A stretch of DNA of 6,719 bases from an uncultured Thiotrichaceae bacterium (GTDB lineage: Bacteria; Pseudomonadota; Gammaproteobacteria; Thiotrichales; Thiotrichaceae). Both the position numbers and the translations under genes were made by a program. The stretch is from positions 1 through 6,719 of the forward strand of contig CACVAV010000159.1 in assembly GCA_902727945.1 (NCBI GenBank). Direction: 5' to 3'. Position 1 is the stretch's first letter. Every line of letters starts with the position of its first letter. Shown here piece by piece: positions 1 to 5,682 of the stretch. Below the pieces are notes generated by a model, which saw only the letters and a program-made list of their open reading frames with translations, did no database searches and was not told where the DNA came from.

Positions 1-2727
1 GCAACGATTCCACCACTACAGGCCGAAAGTTCACGTATTAACTTACAGAATACTGAAATTCGCACGCTGGTTGAAACAGTGTCGAAGTTGACTGGTAAGA
101 ACTTTATTATCGATCCGGCAGTTCGTGGCAGCATCACTTTTGTATCCGGTGATGGTTTGAGTAAGGATGAGTTGTACGAGACCTTTTTGTCTATCCTGCA
201 GGTTCACGGTTTAGAAGCGCTTGAAGTTGGCAATGTTATTAAAATTGTGCCATTGAACAAAGGCCGTTCTCAGGTTGCGCCGATTATTACGGACAGACCT
301 GCTCCGGCTGCTAAGCCGGGTCAGCCAGCTGCTAAGCCACAACCTAAAATAGAGGCGGACCGTACCGTGACTCAGGTGTTCACCTTACAATATATTCCGG
401 TGAACACGGCTATTCAGACATTACAACCATTGGCCGGGCAGGGTGAAACCCGGATTCAATTTAATCAGGCCAGTAATGCGGTGATTGTTACGGGGCGTAA
501 GCAGAATGTTGACCGGCTGGGCGCTGTTATTAAAAGCATTGATAAGCCTAACAATCAGGGTTTTGAATTAGTTGCACTCCGGCACTCGGTAGCTAATCAA
601 TTGGCCACTACCTTGCGTGGGCTGATGTCGAGTGGTAAGTCGGCTGACGGTGGTGCGATTCCGCAACGGGTCTATATTTCAGTTGATGTGCGTACTAATA
701 GTATTTTGGTCGCTGGTGATAAAGGTGATCGTGAGCGCATGCGCCAGGTGATTGCTAAGCTGGATATTCCGCGAACTCAACCCCCTGCTACGCAGGTGGT
801 GAAGATCAGGTATGCGGATGCGACTCAGCTGCTGGAAACCCTGAAGCAGTTACAGATTGCCCCGGCTAAAGAAGGCGGTGCGGCTGTTAAGCAGGCACGA
901 ATGGCGGTTGATAAGAATACCAATAGTATTATCATTTCCGGTGAGCGGGAAGATCGTGAGCCTATTCTGGCAGCGATTCAGCGATTGGATATCCGGCCTA
1001 CCCGGCCACCTGATACTCAGGTCATCCGGCTTAAGCATGCTGATGCAACAAAATTATTAGCCACTATGAAGCAGTTGCAGATTACGCCAACCGCAGAAGG
1101 TGGCGCAGTCGATCAGGTTCGGCTTGCGATTGATGAAAGCACCAATAGTATTATTGTTGCCGGTGACAATGAGAAAAGGCAGCCGATTATTGCGGCTATT
1201 GCGCGACTGGATACGCCAAGAACACAACCGGCAGATACTCAGGTCGTGCCTGTCAGGTATGCGGTGGCAACCCAGATTATTCAGACGCTTAAACAGCTGC
1301 AGGTAGCACCAACGGAAGGTAATACCGCTCAGCAAATACGACTGGCGGCTGACGAGCGAACCAACAGTATACTGATCTCTGGCAAGCAACCGGATCGCTT
1401 GCCGATTATTGCGGCTATTCGCAAGTTAGATACCCCTAAGTCACGTGCGGGTGGTACCCGCGTTGTTCGTCTGCGATATGCGCAGGCTGAAGAGTTAGTC
1501 GCTGTACTCAAAGAAACTGCCAGCAGTGTGCAAAAGCAAACGGAAGGTACTGCGGCAGCAGGTGCTACTCCGGCAGCATCCGGTGGCGTAGCAGGTAACA
1601 GTGAAGTGAGTATTCAGGCTGATAAAACCACTAATTCCGTCATTATTACCGCACCGGAACACTTACAAGTCAGTTTACAGCGGGTTATTTCACAATTGGA
1701 TCAGCGTCGCCCGCAAGTCATGGTGGAAGCCATTATTGCTGAAGTGTCTACTGACCTGTCCAATAAATTCGGCTTTGGACTGGTGGCTAATGGTATTAGT
1801 AGTGGTGATGCGGGTATAGCGGGCTATAGTAACTTTGGTGGACTGGGTACGGCATTAGGCCTGGCTGCTGGTGCGACCAGTATTCCGGGTGGTTTTCTGC
1901 TGGGAGCAGGGAGTGATAAATTCGGTATTGTGCTGGAAGCACTGAAAGGTGATGGTGCGACCAATATCCTCTCCACACCGACCCTGGCAACGCTGGATAA
2001 TGAAGAGGCCAGTATTGTTGTGGGGCAGAATGTGCCTTTTGTCACCGGTTCTTTTAGTAGTACAGAGGGCGGTTCTGCGGACAATCCTTTTCAAACTATT
2101 ACCAGGCAGGATGTCGGTCTGACGCTGAAGGTGACGCCACAGATCAACCGCGATAAGACGATTACGATGAAGATTGAGCAGGAAGTTTCCAGCTTATCGA
2201 CCAGTAGTTCGGCATCGGATGTGATTACTAATAAAAGCTCGATTAATACCAATGTGATGGTGGAAGATGGTCAGGTGTTGGTCTTAGGTGGTTTGATTCA
2301 GGATAACTTTAATGATTCGGAGACCAAGGTGCCGGTATTAGGAGACCTGCCGATTATCGGTAATATTTTTAAAGGTAATACAACCACTAAGAAAAAACAG
2401 AATCTGATGGTCTTTATTCATCCGGTGATCATGGCGGATCGTCAGGTAGCTGATGCTTATACGCGCGGTAAATACCACAACCTGCAGAAGCAGCAAAAAC
2501 AAAGCAAAATCCTTACCCGGGGTAGTTTAACCGGTAGTGCTGCGGTATTCCCTGATATTGAGTGTATTGATGGGTTTTGTGCCAAGGGCAGCGCGGATGA
2601 TCTGCATTTTAATATCCAGGCAGCACCGCAACGTGACATTAGCGGCGCTTTGCGTACGCCTTATCAGGTTGCGCGACCATTGAATGTCAATGAATCAGCT
2701 TTCACGGCTAATGAATCATTTAAATAA
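1..2727 (+). CDS. gspD: Type II secretion secretin GspD, 5'-truncated, with three extra N domains
   Basis: This is the outer-membrane channel of the type II secretion system, which exports folded periplasmic proteins. The frame is open from base 1. The GTG at 79 lies inside the N0 domain and is not the start; the signal peptide and true start lie upstream. Counting the first codon as residue 1, the layout is N0 about 13-89 (NFIIDPAVRG), a Pro/Ala/Lys linker 90-121, N1 122-185, N2 186-261, extra modules 262-336, 337-410 and 411-483, N3 484-570 with a Gly/Ala-rich loop, then the secretin core from about 571. The core shows VMVEAIIAEVS, the gate stretch around NVPFVTG and the signature VPVLGDLPIIGNIF (777-790). 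A tail of about 97 residues follows, with Cys855 and Cys860; its start resembles the S-domain. The 908 visible residues exceed the usual 650-710, and the three extra modules account for the difference. It is the first visible gene of the gspD-E-F unit. The family call is certain; the domain edges are hand-drawn. Confidence 0.97.
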   Translation, partial: ATIPPLQAESSRINLQNTEIRTLVETVSKLTGKNFIIDPAVRGSITFVSGDGLSKDELYETFLSILQVHGLEALEVGNVIKIVPLNKGRSQVAPIITDRPAPAAKPGQPAAKPQPKIEADRTVTQVFTLQYIPVNTAIQTLQPLAGQGETRIQFNQASNAVIVTGRKQNVDRLGAVIKSIDKPNNQGFELVALRHSVANQLATTLRGLMSSGKSADGGAIPQRVYISVDVRTNSILVAGDKGDRERMRQVIAKLDIPRTQPPATQVVKIRYADATQLLETLKQLQIAPAKEGGAAVKQARMAVDKNTNSIIISGEREDREPILAAIQRLDIRPTRPPDTQVIRLKHADATKLLATMKQLQITPTAEGGAVDQVRLAIDESTNSIIVAGDNEKRQPIIAAIARLDTPRTQPADTQVVPVRYAVATQIIQTLKQLQVAPTEGNTAQQIRLAADERTNSILISGKQPDRLPIIAAIRKLDTPKSRAGGTRVVRLRYAQAEELVAVLKETASSVQKQTEGTAAAGATPAASGGVAGNSEVSIQADKTTNSVIITAPEHLQVSLQRVISQLDQRRPQVMVEAIIAEVSTDLSNKFGFGLVANGISSGDAGIAGYSNFGGLGTALGLAAGATSIPGGFLLGAGSDKFGIVLEALKGDGATNILSTPTLATLDNEEASIVVGQNVPFVTGSFSSTEGGSADNPFQTITRQDVGLTLKVTPQINRDKTITMKIEQEVSSLSTSSSASDVITNKSSINTNVMVEDGQVLVLGGLIQDNFNDSETKVPVLGDLPIIGNIFKGNTTTKKKQNLMVFIHPVIMADRQVADAYTRGKYHNLQKQQKQSKILTRGSLTGSAAVFPDIECIDGFCAKGSADDLHFNIQAAPQRDISGALRTPYQVARPLNVNESAFTANESFK
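1182..1200 (+). repeat. 19-base exact direct repeat, copy 1 (in gspD module X2)
   Basis: The bases gccgattattgcggctatt occur here and again at 1401-1419, exactly 219 bases downstream, which is one module length. They encode the PIIAAI helix that closes each extra N module. The flanking bases differ on both sides, so the identity ends sharply. Confidence 0.9.
1401..1419 (+). repeat. 19-base exact direct repeat, copy 2 (in gspD module X3)
   Basis: This is the second copy of the 19-base tract at 1182-1200, in the same reading frame and at the same place in its module. Recombination between the two copies would delete exactly 73 codons and keep the frame. Confidence 0.9.
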
Positions 2728-2732
2728 AGGGG
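2728..2732 (+). promoter_or_regulatory. Ribosome binding site of gspE, favouring the ATG at 2740
   Basis: The A-rich AGGGG tract sits directly after the gspD stop. Two adjacent in-frame starts follow, GTG at 2737 (4-base spacer) and ATG at 2740 (7-base spacer). The longer spacer and the ATG codon make 2740 the better start; the difference is one residue. Confidence 0.6.
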
Positions 2733-2739
2733 CTTCGTG

Positions 2740-4278
2740 ATGAGTGAAGCGATGATTACGGATTTACCACTCATTGATGCAGCGAATGAGGATTTAATTC
2801 GTAAGGATCTGCCGTACGCTTTTGCTAAGCGGCATGGCATCTTACAGGATGAAGAAGACCTTACCTTATTGTTTTGCAAGGAAGGTTTACGGCCTGAGGT
2901 GTTATTGGAAGTTCAGCGTAATATTCCCGGTGACTTAAAGCTTGAGCAATTAGATGTTCCGGCCTTTGAGCGCATGCTGGCAGCGCGTTATGATCGCAGT
3001 CAGACGGGTGCAGCTATGATGCAGGATCTCGGGGATGAAGCAGATCTGAATGATATTGCGGAAAATATGCCGGAGCCGGAGGATTTGCTGGAGTCGGAAG
3101 ACGATGCGCCGATCATCCGGCTGATTAATGCGCTGTTGACTCAGGCGGTAAAACAGAGTGCGTCGGATATTCATATTGAAGCTTTTGAGACACGGATGCA
3201 GGTACGCATGCGGGTTGATGGTGTGCTTAAAGAAGTTTTAGAGCCACCAAGAAAACTCGCGCCGCTGATTATTTCGCGTATCAAGGTCATGTCCAAACTG
3301 GATATTGCTGAAAAACGGGTGCCACAGGATGGTCGTATTTCATTGCGCCTGGCGGGGCGTCCGGTGGATGTGCGTGTTTCAACCCTGCCTTCAGGTCACA
3401 GCGAACGGATCGTATTGCGCTTATTGGATAAGCAGGCCGGACGCCTGAATCTGAGCCATTTGGGTATGGAAGATAAGGTGCATGAACGTCTGAAAGTATT
3501 AATCCAGAAACCGCACGGTATTGTATTGGTGACGGGGCCGACCGGTTCCGGTAAAACTACCACCCTGTATGCGGCACTGAGTAACCTGAATGATGCGCGG
3601 CGTAATATTCTGACTGTTGAAGATCCGATCGAGTATTACATTGATGGCATTGGCCAGACGCAGGTTAATAACAAAGTTGACATGACCTTTGCCCGGGGGC
3701 TACGCGCTATTTTGCGTCAGGATCCGGATGTGGTGATGGTCGGGGAAATCCGTGATCTGGAAACCGCCGATATTGCGGTGCAGTCGAGTTTAACCGGTCA
3801 CCTGGTTTTTTCAACGTTGCACACAAATACCGCAATAGGTGCCGTAACACGGATGCAGGATATGGGCGTGGAACCTTACCTGCTGGCTTCCAGTTTATTG
3901 GGGGTGGTGGCGCAACGGCTGGTTCGTACACTGTGTCCGGAATGCCGTAATCCGGTAGAAGCAACGGAGGGTGAGTTTGAGTTGCTACAGGCTAATTCCA
4001 CGCAGCTTGACTTCTCCCGGAAGCCGGTTATTTATCACCCTGTGGGCTGTAAGCAATGTAATCATAACGGTTTTATTGGCCGCACCGGTATTTATGAACT
4101 GGTTGAGCTGAATAATGAAATTCGTCAAATGATTCATGAAAGCGCCAGTGAAATCGAAATGGAGCGGGTGGTGCGCAAAACTATGCCCAGCATGCGTGAT
4201 GATGGCATCCGCCTGGTATTGGAAGGCAAAACTTCGTTGGATGAAGTACTCAGAGTGACACGTGAGGATGAGCATTAA
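2740..4278 (+). CDS. gspE: Type II secretion assembly ATPase GspE
   Basis: This is the cytoplasmic hexameric ATPase that drives pseudopilus assembly, docking on GspL and GspF. The 512 residues match the family's usual length of about 500. The N-terminal part has the family motif LPYAFAKRHG, then an acidic stretch near 95-125, and the second N domain with SASDIHIE. The catalytic core is complete. Walker A is GPTGSGKTTT (266-275, Lys272) and the Asp box is VEDPIEY (293-299). The Walker B region is DPDVVMVGEIRD (328-339, Glu336), and the His box is LTGHLVFSTLHTN (351-363, His354 and His361). Two CxxC pairs, Cys399/402 and Cys437/440, form the zinc-binding C-terminal metal domain typical of GspE. 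The start at 2740 is preferred over GTG 2737 on ribosome-site spacing. It lies 12 bases after gspD and overlaps gspF by one base, so co-translation is likely. No key residue is missing, and an active enzyme is expected. Confidence 0.97.
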   Translation: MSEAMITDLPLIDAANEDLIRKDLPYAFAKRHGILQDEEDLTLLFCKEGLRPEVLLEVQRNIPGDLKLEQLDVPAFERMLAARYDRSQTGAAMMQDLGDEADLNDIAENMPEPEDLLESEDDAPIIRLINALLTQAVKQSASDIHIEAFETRMQVRMRVDGVLKEVLEPPRKLAPLIISRIKVMSKLDIAEKRVPQDGRISLRLAGRPVDVRVSTLPSGHSERIVLRLLDKQAGRLNLSHLGMEDKVHERLKVLIQKPHGIVLVTGPTGSGKTTTLYAALSNLNDARRNILTVEDPIEYYIDGIGQTQVNNKVDMTFARGLRAILRQDPDVVMVGEIRDLETADIAVQSSLTGHLVFSTLHTNTAIGAVTRMQDMGVEPYLLASSLLGVVAQRLVRTLCPECRNPVEATEGEFELLQANSTQLDFSRKPVIYHPVGCKQCNHNGFIGRTGIYELVELNNEIRQMIHESASEIEMERVVRKTMPSMRDDGIRLVLEGKTSLDEVLRVTREDEH

Positions 4279-4280
4279 TG
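4276..4280 (+). promoter_or_regulatory. TAATG stop/start overlap coupling gspE and gspF
   Basis: The gspE stop TAA (4276-4278) shares its last A with the gspF start ATG (4278-4280). A GAGG tract at 4264-4267, inside the end of gspE, gives a 10-base spacer. This arrangement usually means translational coupling, which would help keep the ATPase and its platform partner in proportion. Confidence 0.8.
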
Positions 4281-5492
4281 CCTGCATTTGAGTATCTGGC
4301 GCTTAATCCTGCCGGTAAAGAAGAAAAAGGTATTTTGGAAGCTGATTCTGCACGTCAGGTTCGGCAGCTGCTTCGTAATGGTGATATGACGCCATTGGAA
4401 GTCAATGAGGTGGCGCAAAAACAAAAGCGTTCAGAAGGTGCCAGTTTATTCGGTGGCAACCTGAAGGCTGACGACTTATCCCTGGTGACACGTCAGTTAG
4501 CCACATTGATCGGGGCAGGCTCTCCATTGGAAGAGGCGCTGGGAACCGTGGTGCGCCAGACCGAGCGCGGCGCGGCGCGGCGTATTCTGTCAGCAATACG
4601 TGCCAAGGTGATGGAAGGTCATACACTACAGTCATCATTAGATCAGTTTCCATCTGCATTTCCACCATTGTACCGTGCAACCGTTGGGGCGGGTGAGCAA
4701 TCCGGCCACTTAGCAGAAGTGTTAGAAAGGCTGGCGGATTACACGGAAAACAAACAAATGAATCAGCAAAAAGTATCGACGGCTTTTGCTTATCCGGCGT
4801 TGTTGTCGTTGGTATCAGTCGGTATTGTCATTGCACTGCTGAAATTTGTGGTGCCGAATGTTATCAGTGTATTTGAGACCTTTGGTGGTGATTTGCCACC
4901 ATTAACCGTCGCCTTAATCGCTAGTAGTGAGTTTATTGAAAATCATGGCTTTAAGCTGCTGATTGGTATTGTTGTATTTATTTTTTTTATTCGTTACTTA
5001 TTAAAAATGCCGGTGTGGAAAGAACGTTCTCATCGCTTAATATTACGTCTCCCATTATTTGGCCGTTTGATTCGGGGCGTTAATACGGAGCATTTTGCCC
5101 GTACACTGAGCATTCTGGCGTCCAGTGGTGTGCCTATTCTTGATGCGATGAAAATTGCCGGTGGTGTTATTAGCAATATCCCGATGCATAAAGCCGTGAG
5201 TGCGGCCACCATCAAGGTGCGTGAAGGTATGGCGATCAATAAAGCCTTGCAGCAGTCAGGCTATTTTCCACCGATGGTGATTTATCTGATTGCCAGTGGT
5301 GAAGGCAGTGGTCAACTGGATCATATGTTGGAAAAGGCGGCTATTCAGCAAGAACGGGAAACTGAATCACGTATTGCTAAAATGGTCAGTTTAATGGAGC
5401 CATTATTAATGCTGACCATGGGTGGTGTGATCGTTTTGATTGTATTAGCCATTATGCTGCCAATATTAAGTATGCCTTCATTTATCCGTTAG
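4278..5492 (+). CDS. gspF: Type II secretion inner-membrane platform protein GspF
   Basis: This polytopic inner-membrane protein forms the platform of the T2SS and works with GspE, GspL and GspM in pseudopilus assembly. At 404 residues it is of normal family length. The N-terminus (MPAFEYLALNPAGKEEKG) is typical of GspF. Two repeated T2SSF domains cover roughly 67-190 and 270-392, each with a glycine motif before its second half: GAGEQSGHLAEVLE (137-150) and ASGEGSGQLDHMLE (339-352). Three hydrophobic segments are visible, at about 171-193, 224-242 and 373-398, the usual topology. The start is fixed by the TAATG overlap with gspE. This is the last T2SS gene in the window; gspG, which commonly follows, is absent. 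I see no frameshift or missing segment. Confidence 0.96.
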   Translation: MPAFEYLALNPAGKEEKGILEADSARQVRQLLRNGDMTPLEVNEVAQKQKRSEGASLFGGNLKADDLSLVTRQLATLIGAGSPLEEALGTVVRQTERGAARRILSAIRAKVMEGHTLQSSLDQFPSAFPPLYRATVGAGEQSGHLAEVLERLADYTENKQMNQQKVSTAFAYPALLSLVSVGIVIALLKFVVPNVISVFETFGGDLPPLTVALIASSEFIENHGFKLLIGIVVFIFFIRYLLKMPVWKERSHRLILRLPLFGRLIRGVNTEHFARTLSILASSGVPILDAMKIAGGVISNIPMHKAVSAATIKVREGMAINKALQQSGYFPPMVIYLIASGEGSGQLDHMLEKAAIQQERETESRIAKMVSLMEPLLMLTMGGVIVLIVLAIMLPILSMPSFIR

Positions 5493-5682
5493 GTATTACC
5501 GGCTATCCTCCTTATAGAAGTATTTTCTCCTGTATAAGCTAAAAATCCTTATTAGTCTTATTTAAGTTTGCATGAAAAAATTTATCAGGTGCTGTTGATA
5601 ATTTATGTCGCTTATTTAAACACTTTTATCAGGATTGGTTCTGTTGAATCAATATTAGGGATTTTTACTTGTTGGAGGGAAT
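5493..5682 (+). other. 190-base intergenic region between gspF and the deacetylase gene
   Basis: The stretch is A+T-rich compared with the flanking genes and codes for nothing I can support. A weak hairpin could form from cttata (5511-5516) and tataag (5533-5538), with a 16-base loop and no T run, so it does not qualify as a rho-independent terminator. A TATAAG hexamer (5533-5538) and a TTGATA hexamer (5595-5600) resemble -10 and -35 boxes, but neither has a good partner at normal spacing. The stretch holds two short repeated pairs: tttatcagg at 5581 and 5625, and ctgttga at 5592 and 5641. The gap length and A+T content suggest that the deacetylase has its own promoter, but I cannot place it. 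Confidence 0.5.
5674..5679 (+). promoter_or_regulatory. Ribosome binding site of the deacetylase gene
   Basis: The strong GGAGGG tract lies three to four bases before the ATG at 5683. It supports that ATG, which is followed directly by a signal-peptide sequence. The spacing is slightly short but workable. Confidence 0.75.

Larger units (their letters stand above)
784..1449 (+). repeat. Three tandem in-frame repeats encoding extra secretin N modules (X1-X3)
   Basis: There are three consecutive coding units: 784-1008 (75 codons), 1009-1230 (74) and 1231-1449 (73). Each begins (P/A)-x-TQV, followed by an alanine-rich helix ending in KQLQ. Each then has a TNSI strand followed by SG or AG, and ends in (P)I(L/I)AAI..LD. 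By hand alignment X1 and X2 are about 59% identical and X2 and X3 about 52%. The neighbouring N2 (556-783) is much less similar, near a quarter to X1. DNA identity persists in short tracts: 14 bases at 919 and 1141, 12 bases at 1012 and 1234, and 19 bases at 1182 and 1401. N modules are KH-like folds that stack as rings in the periplasm, so the inferred effect is three additional rings. Confidence 0.9.

Noticed and set aside
79..81. GTG at 79 as the start codon of gspD
   Set aside because: The same frame is open to base 1 and encodes the beginning of the N0 domain (INLQNTEIRTLVE). A start at 79 would cut the domain and leave no signal peptide.
850..1511. Several minus- and plus-strand open frames inside the gspD repeat region
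   Set aside because: They lie wholly inside a certain gene and their similarity to each other simply mirrors the repeated modules. None has a ribosome site or plausible protein character.
1522..1602. Gly/Ala-rich insertion inside the N3 module of GspD
   Set aside because: A flexible loop at this place in N3 is common in GspD proteins and needs no special explanation.
5511..5538. Possible transcription terminator after gspF
   Set aside because: The stem is only six A/T-rich pairs with a 16-base loop and no following T run.
5541..5666. Inverted repeat aaaaatcc / ggattttt in the intergenic region
   Set aside because: The eight-base arms are about 110 bases apart and mostly A/T, as expected by chance in such sequence.
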